This document shows positions 1-13,100 of a stretch of 30,692 bases of DNA, piece after piece. The position numbers were made by a program, and so were the translations under genes. The number at the start of each line of letters is the position of its first letter. Within the stretch, counting starts at the first letter, position 1. Under the pieces are notes generated by a model that saw nothing but the letters and a program-made list of their open reading frames with translations, was not told where the DNA came from and searched no databases. Origin of the DNA: Ettlia oleoabundans (taxonomy: Eukaryota; Chlorophyta; Chlorophyceae; Chlamydomonadales); NCBI GenBank assembly GCA_019693395.1, contig JAAMXP010000902.1:1-30692 (forward strand), read 5' to 3'.

Positions 1-91
1 GGTTGGGGGTTAGGGGGGTGAGCGCCGGGGTTCTCTCAGGTGACAAGGAGCACACGCTGCTGTGCTGTGCTTGCCACTGTTTGGTCTGCAG

Positions 92-671
92 GTTGCGTAT
101 GCGGCCAAGGAGACGCATCAGTCTGCCGCTGGTCCTGATGCAGCAGCCGCCAAAGCACCCGGCCGTGGCACCGCGCGTGATGCGGCTTCCAACCCGCACA
201 GAACTGGAGGACGGCGGCAGCGGCGGGAGCAGCAGCGGCGGCAGGCGCAAAGCCGCAACACAGGTGGGCTTCAGTCCTTCACTGATTGCTGTCCTGCTGG
301 GAACACGTCAGGGGAGCAGCATGGGCAGGCATAAGGCGTCAATCCTACCCCTAACCAACCTGAGGTGATTTCATGAATACCTTGCAGGCGCCAAGCCCGC
401 CTTACCGCAGTGGTATGTGTATGATTTGACATCAAGCATGGCGGTGCCAGTACTGCCAGGAATGTCGCTGGAGTGCAGTGAAGCGACGGCTGCAGATGAC
501 AATGCAGCGGCAGCAGCAGCCGGAGCAGCAGCACCAGCAGCAGCGGAAGGAACTGGCGCCGGCACTAGTGATGCAGCTGCTGTTCCAGAGCCAGCTGGGA
601 CGTCAACGGATGCAGCTTGCAGCCCAGCACTGCAAGGTCAGCGGCACAGCACACACAGTGATGTATCTTGA
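92..671 (+). CDS. C-terminal two exons of an unidentified low-complexity protein (5' end outside window)
   Basis: Exons 92-263 and 388-671 join in frame across an intron with GT at 264 and AG at 386-387; the split codon gives Gly. Bases 1-91 read as the end of an upstream intron finishing in CTGCAG. The first visible exon is basic and Arg/Gln-rich (many RR and QRR pairs), as in a nuclear or coiled segment. The second starts with a short ordered-looking motif (PALPQWYVYDLTSSMAVPV) and then becomes Ala/Glu/Thr-rich and probably disordered, ending with a TGA stop at 669-671. I do not recognise the family; only about 150 residues are visible and no catalytic motif is present. A TGTAA signal at 943-947 would give a 3' UTR of about 290 bases. 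The gene is convergent with the long minus-strand gene ending at 1196. Confidence 0.6.
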
Positions 672-927
672 AGGCAAGCCAAGCCATGTCTCGTGTCCCA
701 TCGTTGGGTTTGTCACTGCAATCATGTTCATGTATCCCCTTAACACGCAATCTATGACACATACATGTAGTGCCCAAGTGTGGCGCTAAGTGGCTGATTG
801 CCTTTGCAACGTGCCCCTTGATTGTGCCACATTGCTTTGGCAAGCCATACTATGTCTGCCTTTATAATATCTAGGCTAATAAACTGGTTGTGGCGGCACA
901 AGAAGCCGCAGCCTTGACACGTGTACA

Positions 928-932
928 TTACA
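928..932 (-). terminator. putative polyadenylation signal (TGTAA on minus strand) of the RLT-like gene
   Basis: TTACA on the plus strand reads TGTAA on the minus strand, about 265 bases past the RLT-like stop codon at 1196-1198. Cleavage downstream of it would place the RLT-like 3' end near 910-920. Confidence 0.45.
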
Positions 933-942
933 ATAGCATAGC

Positions 943-947
943 TGTAA
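943..947 (+). terminator. putative polyadenylation signal (TGTAA) of the 92-671 gene
   Basis: TGTAA is the usual green-algal polyadenylation signal, and this is the first plus-strand copy after the stop at 671. It lies 11 bases past a minus-strand copy at 928-932. Confidence 0.45.
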
Positions 948-1195
948 AGCAAGCATAGGATGCAAGGGGCCACGTAAGCAGATGCAATCCAGATGCAAAA
1001 GGTGTGATGGGACACGTCCTGGCAAATGCAACACTGTTTGATAGCAGATGCAACGGTAAAGGGAGCAGCTCGGCAAGGACTGCAGTAGGCCAGTGTGACA
1101 AAGCAAGGTGCACCCACGGGCTGGCAGCTACAAGTGATGTGCTTGCTAGCTCAGGCATGCAGTTTTGCGCAACACAGCTGCTGTCCTCCTATCTT

Positions 1196-4100
1196 TCAGT
1201 CCTCCATGCCGCCGTCGTTCTCGCTGCTCACCGCCTCATCCTCGCTGTGCGCCAGCTCTGCAGCCAGTGCACAAGAGGAGCACAAGAGGGGAAGAACCGT
1301 GTTTGATAATCGGAAAGGGGTGGGCGCCTGTTGAAGCTCCTGGGATCACACACCAGAGGCAGGTTTGCCCCATGACAGCTGAAGCAGAACAGGATCAGGG
1401 AGTTGAGCAATAGCCGCCAACGGGAAGTGGACTCGCACGCTGCAGTCAGTTGGGTGCTGCCAGGTTTGCTGCCAAGCAGTCACACGCACCAGATCCCTGA
1501 TCCTCATCCTCGTCATCGCCGCCAACCGTGGAAGCCGGGCCCGACGGCGGCAAGCCTGCACGCACAACCAGCATTGGTAGTAAGCAGCAGCAGCAGCAGC
1601 AGCAGCGATTGTAACAGCAAGCCAAAAGTAGCAAAGAACACTTGCTGCCAATCGCCGAACCTGCAACTACTGTTGCGCAGCTAACAAGAGCCGAACACTC
1701 CAACTGTGCCCGCTGAAGCAGAGGCAAAAGGCACCAGGCAACACACAGCTGTTGCCATATCGGGGCGCTATTGCTTACTTGTGCTGGGACGGGCGGGCGG
1801 GGCTGAGGCAAACTCAAAGGTATCCTCATAGTCCGTCCCATAATGCTTCTCACTGTCTGAGCCATCTTGCTGCAGAGTGAAACAACCGGCAAAATGGAGA
1901 GGACAAAGCAAGGGTGGGGGTAAAGCAGACGAAGGGGTGGCGGAGGGAGCAAGGAGAACAGCACAAGCTTTCACAGCAATACAACCAACGACGTCGTAAT
2001 ATGCCGTATACGTCAGCCACCCAGCTTTGCTGACCATTGCTCACCTCAGCGCCCTTCCCAACCCATCCCCACCCGCACACCCACATTCTCACCTTCTCCC
2101 ATTCTTTGGCCAGAGCGCTTTTGTCGGTGACGCCCTCCCGCCGAGGCGCTCGCGCTTTCTTGCCGCGGCCAGAGACGGGCAGGCCGGCGGCTGCCGCTGC
2201 GCTGGCATCGGGCGTGCCGCGGCCACGGCCCCGCCCGCCGCGCCCACTGCCGCGACCCCTGCATGTCATGATGTCAGTGCAGCATCGGGTTTGTGTGTGT
2301 ACAGGAAGCGGCATGCTGGCGGCACAGGAAAGCGGCTAAACTCCATTCAAAACATGATGGGGTTACAACCAGCTCTGCAGGCTGGCAGTTGCTGGCATAT
2401 GGCTGGATGGCGAGTTCTGCAGCATGAACCACACCAGCCCGCCACATCCTCCGGTGGCACCAGCGGCCCACCTGCCACGCCCCCGTCCGCGGCCCCTGCC
2501 GCCTCGCCCCGCTGTGGATGCGACCAAGGCGTCGCTGCCTGAAGCCACATCTGCCCTGAACTGGATGTGGGGGAAGGAGAACTCCACCCTGGGCCCGTAC
2601 AGCAGGCGCTGAGGCAGAGGCGGGAAGAGCGTCTGTTTGATGCGCCCCGCTAAGCCTGCGGCAGGAGAAGAGGTGGAGCAGCGTGGAAAGCGGGGTCAGG
2701 TGGGCATTCACCACCAGAAGGAGAGATCAGGGGGAAGGAGCCCATGGGGAAAGCATGGAGCAGGTGCTGTGCAGATGTCGCCTAATCAAAACGCAGTGAT
2801 CCACGCTAGCTGGCGTAAAACAGCAGCTGCACGTGATATTGCACATCCAATCAGTCGTAGCAAGCACCACATAGGCCCCTCGCGAACAGCTGGCGGCGCA
2901 CGACAGCGTGCAACGTTAGGCAACAGTCAACAGCTGGCAGTAGGACCCACCTAGGGGCTGCCCGCATACGAGGCCCTGTGGGGCAGGTCGCTGGATGAAC
3001 TGGTAGCCAGGCAGGCGCTCTCTAGCGGCCGGCTGCGCCTCAGCTGCACCTCCATACAGCAGAGCAGCATCCAGGCACTGCACCCGCCAGCTCAGCGCCG
3101 CCAGCGTGGCAGGCAGCCAGGTTAGCGGCGGCTCGTTCTTCTCCTCCCCCTCACTACCATCCTCATCCTGCACGCCCGCCTCCTCCCCGCTGGCAACCGT
3201 CGGCGACACGCCTCTGCTCCTGCCGCCAGCACCAAGGCTGCTCTCCCCTGCTGCTGCCGCTGTAGGCGATTCTGGCAGCTCCGCCAGTGTCAGCGCATCC
3301 GCCACCTCCCGCCCTGAAAATTGGTACAAAAACACACAGGCAAACATCAGAAGCAGGAAGACTGACTAACTGAAAGCTTGCAAACAAAGGCGCACGTTGG
3401 GCTCAGAAGCCCAGCTCAGGCTCATTGGCTATCCCACAAAACGAATACAGGCACCATACAAATCAACAAAGTTATACGGCTTCAGGTTTAGAGATAGAGA
3501 GGGCCAGCCACGAGGATCAGCTTATATCTGGCCTCACCTGTGGGCAGCCAGGCCCCGCGCACGAGCGGCGGTTGCCGCATGAACAGCGGGTGGAGACGAG
3601 AAGGCTCAATGGCGGCTTCAAACTGCAGTGTGATGATGAGAGGGGACGACTCGACAAAGCAGCAGAAAAAAGTGCTATGCATTGCAGCAGGGCATTCGGT
3701 TATGGGTGAGAAAGCAGCTCAACCAGATTTGGCACTACAGACCAATAAGGCAGCAGATGAAGCTGCCACAGCAGTTGCGGCAGCTATCTTTCCCCACAAC
3801 TGGGCTCCAGCCCGCTCAATCCTAGCTGCTATCAACATGCAACTTGCCTGGATGGTACAGACTTTACACACAAGGGGCCAGGCTTTCAAAAACTGCCAGC
3901 ATGGCACACCCATGTCTATCATGGGCACCCAGCCCGATCACCCACCTCCCCCAGCAGGGTGCGTAGCTGCTCCAGAGACTTCGCCTCCCGCACCGCCTGC
4001 TGCCAAGTGGCGGGCGCTAGCGTCTTGGCAAGCGCTGCTGCAGACAGGCCCCGCTGGCACCGCAGCAGGTCCTGCAGGTGAAGTAGGTGAAGCGCCGGCA

Positions 4101-7100
4101 CGGAGTAAGATGGCAGCCAAGGACTGAGAACTGTGCAACTAGCAGGTGAACAAGCTGGCAGACAAGCGAGCAATTGCTGGTTTGGGGCTCGCACCACATG
4201 AGCTCTAAGCATGGTTGAAGCAAGATGCAGAGGCAACCTACTTCTCGTACGTAAGCAAGGGCACATCCTAAGCTGTCAACCCACCAGCTTTAGCCGTGTC
4301 ATTGACAGGCTATCCCCCTCCCTCAAAGGTGCCAGCTCAGCAGCTGCCGCCGCCTCAGATGCCGCATCAGTTGCTGCCGCCTCCTTGACCTTCTTGCCTG
4401 CGCGGCTGGCCACGTGGGCGGGCTGCAGCGGCGGCGCTGCCAGACTGACAGACAGCAGCATCTCCCGCCGCCGCTGCTGCTGCGCCTCCTCGCCTCCCGC
4501 TGCCGCATCAGCGTCAGGTGAGGGCAGCGCAAGCGGCACTGCGCCAATGCACAACAAACACAGGAACTAATTTCAACTCAGGGTACAAGCTATCTGGTGT
4601 GGTGGCCTTCCACAGCATGTTTAATCAGAATTGATGCAGCAGCTGGCACGCCGTGTCGCTCTTTGATGTGAAGGTTCGAGCCATCCTCTTCATCCTGCCT
4701 GCCGAGGTGCATGGACAAACAAGCATGGCTGCAAGTCACATGCCCACCTGCAGGCATGCCCGCCTCCAACGCTTCTCGGTAGCGCAGCAGCGAAGCGTAG
4801 AGCCCCGACTCCCGAGCACCACGCCGCTCTAAACCCGCCATTAATGCTGCCAGCGCCTGTGTGCTCACAACCAGGCTCAACGCTCCATCCTCTTGGCTCT
4901 CAAACAACAGCCGGTCGCCAGCAGCTTGCGCCCCCTGCTGCTGTGCCTGCTGAGGCGGACCCTCCTGGCTGGCGGCAGCTGCGGCGGCGGCATTGCCTGG
5001 CGGTTCGCCCGGCAGCCGCAAGTACTTGTTGTACCGCCGGTCCATGCCCAGCGACTCCAGGCGTACTGCAGGGTGCAACACGCACGACATGATAACGTAT
5101 ACCTTTTGACACATGCATCCAACGCACCCAGCCATGGTGCAGGCAGGAGGTAGCCTGACAGCGGGCCAAACAATGGTCACTCACTGAGGCCCTAGCTTAG
5201 AGGGCGCCATCCACATCGCACTGCAGAACAGCCCTTGCTTGCTCCACAACATCAGCCTACCAGCGTTTGCCTCCATATCTCGCCGGACCTGCTCCGCGCG
5301 CTGTCGCTGCCTCTCCGCCTCATTCTCCTTGTCGTCACCGCCACCCTCCTGCACCGGGCGAGTGGAACAAGTACATGTCAGTGGTTACCAAGCAGAGGAG
5401 GATGCCGTCCATGCTTATACTGAAGGTGATGCAATCACCTTGGCTGCTGCCGAGATGGCTGCTGCGGTGGCTGCCGCCGTGTGGTCCGGTGTGGGGGCAC
5501 GCACCAAGGCTCTAGCTTCACCGGTGACAGCACCAGGTGTGCTACCAGCGGCAGCAGAACCAGCAGCATTCTCAGTTGCTGGGGTTGCGCCGGGTGCGGC
5601 CTGCTGGCCTGCTTCAACAGCAGTCGTGCCTGCCGCTGCCGCAGCTGCAACCGCTGGCTTGTCCACGTCCATTGGGGCAGGGGCGCCGCCACCTGAGGCC
5701 CCTGCCTCCGCAGGTAGCAGCCCTGCAGCTGCAGGGGTGGCAGCAGCGGGTGCAGCTGCGGTGCCGCCTGCTGGCTGTTCTGCCGAAGGAGTCGCACCGG
5801 CTGCTTGCTGTTGCTGCTGCTGCTGGAAGCGCTCCAGAGCACGCTGCGCCTTGGCGGTGGCCTCCGCCTGCCTGCGCAGCTTGTCAGCCTGAAACAAAGG
5901 AACAGCACACAGCGCTGGTCGTCAACCAGCAACAGCGCGCAAGCGTCCTTCACTACCACCCACATGGCACCATGCCTGCGCAGATGCCAGTCCCAAAGGC
6001 GGCAACTCTCGACACAAAACGAAGGTCACATAGTCAGGCATAGCACCGCACAAGGCAGTTGTACAGCTTCCGATGCGTGACTTGGACTGGAAATAAGCCT
6101 GTTTGCCAAATGCCCCCAGGCACAGCCCCAGCCTCAAATCCTCCCCCATTGCAGAACCCAAGCAGCACCCACCCACCCGCGCCTCCTCCCACGACTGTTT
6201 CTTGATGCGCTGCTGCTCCTCCAGCCGCCGCTCCAGCGTGTCCCTGCACCCATAGAATGCACCCACAGCAGGTTGTTTGTCCGTTGCAAGGCAAGGCAAG
6301 GTGAAACAAGTGCCAGAGCACGGAGCACAAATCACATGCAGAGGGAGCTGGGTTGGAATCCTTGATACACTCAGCAGCTACGTTTTGATACTATTAATAA
6401 ATTGAGAATGAAGGAGAGTTGCTGGAGGAGAGTTGAGCTCAAGTGCAGCACCCAGGCAGCCACTCGCTCGCACCGTATGCTGGGAGAGTCCAAGGCGAGG
6501 TGGCACAGCGCGCACAGCATGCCGACACGGTGCTCTAATGACAGCCCGTCGTAGTCTGGAGGCAGGAAAGGAAGAAATGAAAAGGGTGGGGTTTGGGTTG
6601 GTGTGTGGTATGTTGGGTGTGAGTGGGGTCAAGGCAGGATGGGCGGATGGTTGGGCTCAGTCATATGTTGGTTCCGCAACCGAGCACACACTGGCTGTCC
6701 AGCATTCTACTAGGCTTATTAGCATGAGACACAAAGCTGCGTGCCCAAACCCTCTTGCTGACAATCTCGCCTGCCTGCATGCACGCTCCTTGCAATTTCC
6801 ATGCCTGACTTGCATGCATACATAAAGCCGTGCTGCCTGACTGCCATAGGTTTGACCCACCTGCATGCTGCAGCGCCTCAAGCCAGGGCTCCTCCATTTG
6901 TTGCTGCCGCCGCAGTGCCTCCTCCTCTTCCTCCTGCTTTTCCTGCAGGGCGGCCAACACGGCAGGCAGGCAGAAAGACAGCCAGAAGGGTGATGACATG
7001 AGACCACTGTTTTGTGGGCAGCCAGGCTGGGAGGCAACAGCAGCAACGCACTACAACGAACAGCAAACTGGGCAAGACGGGGAAGGACACGCAAACAACT

Positions 7101-10100
7101 AACAAGAGTTAAGTAAGGAGCACAGAGGCAACGAAGAGCCCACCTCCTCGTCTTCCTCATCCTCATCCTCGCCCTGCTGCTGCTGCTGCTGCCCCTCCTG
7201 CTGCTCCTCCTTCACCACCACAATCTTCGACCCGCCGGGCGACAGAAGCTGAGGCTGTGTGTTCAAACCCCCCGCTGCATTCCCCTGGGCTGCCTGCTGC
7301 TGCCCCTCCTGCTGCTCCTCCTTCACCACCACAATCTTTGACCCGCCGGGCGACAGAAGCTGAGGCTGCTGGTTCGCACCCCCGGCTGCATTCCCCTGGG
7401 CAGCCTGCTCCTGCCCCTCAACCTTTACAGTGATGCCTTCGGTCCCAGCTGCCGCATCGCCACCCGGCGTGCTGGCCCCTTCGGCGCGCCGCAGCTTGCT
7501 GGTGTGAGTGAGGATGGAGTGCAGGGCATACGTGGCAGCCTTGGTGCGCACAAAGAGCACGTCTCGGCCCAATGCACCCGCCACTGCAACAAGCGGCAGG
7601 CAGGGATGTGGTGACGTCAGCTATGATACCAAGCAGCTGTTGAAGCGAATTGGGAAACCACGCCGCGGCAACCGTTACGCCCAGGAGCCAGCCAAACAAA
7701 GCAGTGGAATATAGGTTGCAACAGCAAACCAGCCGCGAAACAACCAACAGACCAGACGGGCATGCACAACTGTCAAGTTGATCGCATCCTCCTAGCCAGA
7801 AAAAACGCGTGAACACAAACTCACCTGAGGCCTCTGGAGTCTTGCTGGACCTCAGATCCCTGAACCCTCGCTTTTGTATCTCCCTAGCAATATCCTCCAC
7901 ATGCATACCGTCGGGACCAGCTTCCGCCAGCACCTGCCAGGCAGCTGCCTTGACCGTACCCACACCCAAGCGTGAGGGCAGGCGCAGCTTGAGGTCACCT
8001 GCAAAGCATATCACATTACCAGGCCCAGGCACACAACAAGGGCTTTGTAGCGAGTCAAAGCTGACGTGCTATGGTGACAGTTTTATGCCGCAGCGATGGC
8101 TGTTGGCTGTTCAGCGACATGACATGCTGCGGCCACATTTTCCTGCTTCCCCTGGCTGCTCCCTCCCTCTCTGGGCGGGACAGTACGGTGTAATGCCGCG
8201 ACCAGTGCTCGTCAAGGCAAGCCATTTCTGTCGCTCACCGCTGTCGTCCTGCACCGTGTCCTCCCCTTCTTGTCCCATCTTGGGTTTCTCCTCCTTCTTG
8301 GGTTTGGGGCGGCGCCGGCCCAAGCCCGCAGTGATGGCCAGCTGGCGTGCCACTTCAGGCCACGTCAGCGTGTTGAGGTGCGCACGCCAGCTGTCAACAT
8401 CAAAGCCCCTGCAGCAAAGAACCCAAGCAGTGTGGGAGGCTTGCTCTTGCCTTTGTTGTTGTTGGGGAGAAGGTGGAATTGTTTGAAGGTAGGTGCAAGG
8501 TTGATGGAAGGACGTGAAGCACTAGGAATCAGCGAGATGATATCAATGGGGTCAGGGTGGGGGGGGCCCGCAGCCACGGATGGTGCATGGCGATCAATGG
8601 AGGAGAGCTGCACCCACGCTGAGCTGTGCAAGGCTCACCAGCTCCAGGCCTCCTCCAGCATATGTGCCGCAGAGATAAACCGTGAGTCGCCACGCTGCTC
8701 CCCGCTGGTGGTGGCATAGGGCCCAAACTGCAACGCGTGCGCCTCCTCTGCATTACAAAACAGCCAGCAGGGGTGCAGAAGAGTATTAGAGGGAGGGAGG
8801 GCATGCGCACTGGGGACACCCGGTCAGGCCCTGGTTAGGCACTCAGGTGCGGAGAAGTAGCAAGGCACGCGGGTAGGGAGGCAGGCAAACAGCCAGGGAA
8901 AGACACCTGCCAGGCCGCCCAATACATTAGCCAGCCGGGATGAGAGCTAGTTTATAACACAAGGTTGGGAACCGAGAGATGCCACCACAAAAGACATGCA
9001 AGCTTCCAGTGCGGTACAAAATCATGCAGGCACGCAACCCACCCATGTCTGCCTGGACCAGCCTCAGCAGGGTGATGTGCACATCTGCCACCAGTGCGCT
9101 GCTGCTGCCCTCCGCCACCGCACACAGAAGCTCATCCACCTGAAGGAACAGGCAAGGGAGAGACAGTTGGGAGTTAGTCGCTGGGGCAGCTAGATGCCAG
9201 CAGCACTTTAAAGCGGATGAAGAGGAGCAGGCAGGAGCTGAGGCAATAGTTCACATTTTTGTTTTTGTTCCTTCCAACGTTCAGCCAGGCCTGCTGAACA
9301 GGAAGTTGCAACAGGGGTGGGTAATCAACAACCCCCGCAGCCAATCAGCCAGCTGATTATGCACGAAAGAAAGCCACAGCGATAGGGTGTAGCCCACCGT
9401 GCATTGCGGCATGCCCAACATCTCGCCAAACGAGTGCAGGAAGGACCAAGCGGTCAGCAGCTTGCTGCCCTGCTCCTGGCCCAGCTGTGGTGGGAAGGCG
9501 GGAGCCAATGTGACAGAGGGCGGGGGGAAGGGCGGCCGCTGGGGAAGCGGCGGGAACCCTGCTGGTGGGGCGCCGTCTTCATCAGCAGGCAGCGAGACCT
9601 CGGTCGGGAGCCTGCAACCGACCCACGACACATAGGCAAGCAGGCGCGCAGGCCCAAGTATGGCTGACAGTTGGTGGACAGTAGGTGGACTGCCGCTATA
9701 CACTAACTGCTCAGGTCACCATCAGGTAGAATACATTAGCATGAACGCTGACTTGAAAACTTCGACTTCCAGACTATGCAGCAAAGAAGCCTGCCACAGC
9801 GGGCCGTTGCAACCGCCTTAGCCCCAGGCATCTGCCCAAAACAGCTCATTCATCGCATGTCTGGCATGACAGCTGCCAAAGCCCTGCCAAACGCTGCCAA
9901 TGTGTCTTACAACAGTTGCACACCGAATGACCCTGTAGGCCCATCTTACCCGTTCTTGGCACGGTAGGCTGCCAGCAGAGCCTCCCATTCCACATCAGCA
10001 TCGTCCTTGAGTCCAGTGACGCCCGCCTCACGCTGCCGCAGCCGCATCTCCCGCTTTTCCTGAGCCTGAAGCGCCTTGAGCTTCTCCTTCTCCCTACAGG

Positions 10101-13100
10101 GCGTAGAAGCAGCGCAAGAGGGAATGAGAGTGGTAAACGGGAGAGAGGCTATCCAGCTTGGCAGGGTATCGGTCAACGAGCGATGGATTTCCCATGCAAT
10201 CTTCTGATGCGACATTTATACACGCATTTGCCCCAATCACCCAGCAATGCAGGTACAACATGTGAGCATAATGACCAGCCAGTCTTCCAAGGCTACTCCA
10301 GACCAGCCAACAATCTGCTGCACGACTGCTCGTCAGGATTGCCACCGTAAAACAACCGCTTTCGAGGGCTCATAGCACGATATGACACTCACTGCTTCTT
10401 CTCTTCCTTCTGCCTCAGCTTCTCCCGCCGCTCCCGCTCCTTCTCCTGCAGCGCCTGCAGCTTCTTCTGCAGAACCCAGAAAGAACCAGCATAGCGTGTG
10501 TGCTAGCAGGTGCAGATGCACACCGGGGCTGGCAGATGCAGGTCGCCACAGCAATGAAACATTCATGAAAAGAAGTAAAGCGACCAGGTTGTGGCGCAAA
10601 AAGGAACAATGGCAGCTCGGCACATTCTTGCCTGTTCCTTCTGTTGTAGCGCCCGCAGCCGCTCCGCCTCCTTCAAGCGCCTCTCCTCCTCCTTCTTCTG
10701 CACGGCAGACACGCACCAAAGGGTGAAGGGTGCAAGATGTGGGGTAGGAGCAAGGTATAGTAGCGAGGTTGCATGCGTACGTGTGGCACCGGTTGTTGTG
10801 TCCCCCCTCCAAACCACCATACCCCACTCCAAACCACCATACCCTGCCCCACGACACCCTTCCACCCACCTGCTCCTTCATGACGCGCTCCAAGTGCTTG
10901 CGCCTCTCAGCCTCCAGCCTGGCCAGCTCCTTCTCCCTCTCCTTGGCCACCTTGAGGTCCGCCTTCTCCTTTTCACGCAACAGCTTCTCCTGCTCCTGCG
11001 GTGACGCAAGTGGCGGCAATGCAGTGCCTTGCAGAATTTTAAGGTAAGTATCGCCATTTCATTGGCTTCGCTGACGTACAATCCTGCCAAACCACGCAAC
11101 TGCCCAAACAATGCAGCCGGCAACGTTAAGATTTACTTGTCTACTTGCAAGNNNNNCTCCCAATCCACCCTCCCAATCCACCCTCCCAATCCACCCTCCC
11201 AACACACACACACACACACACAGTTACCTTGCGAATCTGCGCCGCCAGCCGTTCCTGCTGGATGCGCGCCTTCTCTGCCAGCATGGCGGCTCGCTGCTCC
11301 GCCTGCATGCTGGCCAAGTCGCGCTTGGTGGTACCCTTGGGACGCTTGCCTGCAGAGTGAAGTGGAACAGGGAGCCGTGTCAATAGAGAGAGTCAAGATC
11401 TAAACAAACCAATGTCTCACAATTGCTGAGCAATACTTCCGGCCTGCTGAAGAACACAGGCACCACTTTGTTTCACGAATGAAGCCAGGAAGACAAACAC
11501 TTCATAACACAAAGGTTACACGCCCACCAGCTGCCAAAATCAACAAATTAAGCAAAATAGTACAAGTAAACACCCACCTCCCAGCACAAAATCAGGATCC
11601 TCCTCATCGTCATCCCCCGCTGGTGCTGCCGCCTTGCGCTTCTTGCCGCCACCACTGCTGCCAGTGCTCATGCCCATGGTGGGTGCTGCAAAGAGGACCC
11701 GGGAAAGCGGGCGGGAATGGGGTGGCAAGTGGGAAGTGGGGGGTACCAGCAAAGCTCAATTGGACCAAAAGAGAAGAGGGGCGAATGCCAGGCCAGAAGG
11801 GTGAAAAATGGCCGCCGTTTTGGCAGTGCAACACATCTTGAACTTGGTGCCCCCGGGTTGCTACTTAAGGATCACCGGCCCCATGCAGCCTAAGCTGTGC
11901 ATTCCGCAACAGCGCCCAGCACCCACACCTGGCAGCGGCGATATCTGTGTCACAGCATGCTCAGAAGGCCCATGTGGCAGCAGTGGTTCACGATACCACA
12001 GGATGACCACACAGCCCAGCCAGCCCACGTGGCAGCTGCATCACGGGGGGGCTTACCTGTCGGCATTGGGATTTCATCAAACTCGTACCCGAGAGGCGGC
12101 CCGTCGTCCCTGAATGGCACCTCAAGCTGTGCCTTGGCAGCCTCCACTAGCTCCTGAACAGTGGTGAGAAGAAGCGACCATGTGATGCACGGCAGCAACA
12201 TGCGGGTGCAGTGGATCGCGTTGCTGCTAGCACGTGAGCAAACACAACGACTATTGCAACCAAGCAACAAGCACGGAAGACCATGTGGCCAGCGCATGTG
12301 CCTAGATTTACGGGACGCGAGAGATGCATGTGTGGAAACGTGCACTAGCCTGCGGAAAAACCAGGACAGCTGTAAGTGAGACGCAATATGCCTGCCGACA
12401 AACAGAGCGGCAGTGCACAATGGTGGCATCAGAGGACTACCCACCAAGTATTCTTTCAATCGCATTTGCTCCACCTCATCCAAAGCATCATCGTCATCAT
12501 TAACGCCGCCACCTGTGCCTGCCTCACCAGCAGGAGCAGCCACGGGTGCACTGAGAGCAGCCCCAGCAGCGGCAGCAGCAGCGGTGGGTGCAGCAGCAGC
12601 AGCAGCCGCTGCAGCAGGAGCAGCAGGGGCCCCTGCTGCTGGCGCTACCGCTGGTGCGGCTGCAGGTGCGACGCCTGGTGCAGCACCTGCAGGGACTCCC
12701 GTGGTAGCAGGGGACGCAGCGGCAACAGCGGGTGCTGCTGTTGCCTGTGTGCCCTCACTCCCGCCAGCTGCAGCAGCAGGAGCGACAGCTGGCACAGTCT
12801 CTGCACTGCCAGGTGCACTCAGTGGCACCGTGGTCGGGGTGGGCATTGCAGAGCCGCCGCCGTCACCCGCAGCTGCAGCAGGCTGGGCAACTCCAGCAGA
12901 GGGCACGGGAGCAGGCGCAACCTCACTTGCCGCTGCCACTGGCGCCGCTGTTGGTTCTGTGGATGCAGATGGGGGCGATGGTGCCGTAACCGCAGCCGGG
13001 GGTGGTGGAGAAAGTGCGGCTGGTGCTACAGCTGGTGCCGCAGCAGCAACTGGAGCCGCTGTTGCTATTTCAGAAGCAGGGCCAGGGGCAGGTGTGGCTG

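Noticed and set aside
1..24. telomere-like GGTTGGGGGTTAGGGGGG
   Set aside because: Only two irregular units occur, and the sequence lies in an intron directly before a coding exon. The chlorophyte telomere repeat (TTTAGGG or TTTTAGGG) is not present as an array.
4672..4682. GGTTCGAGCC, resembling a tRNA T-loop / B box
   Set aside because: The flanking bases do not form a T stem, and no A box, anticodon arm or acceptor stem can be drawn around it.
10333..11019. 228-residue minus-strand frame linking two coiled-coil exons
   Set aside because: It reads through introns with clear sites. The intervening stretches (Gly/Tyr/Cys-rich) lack the Lys/Glu heptads of the true exons.
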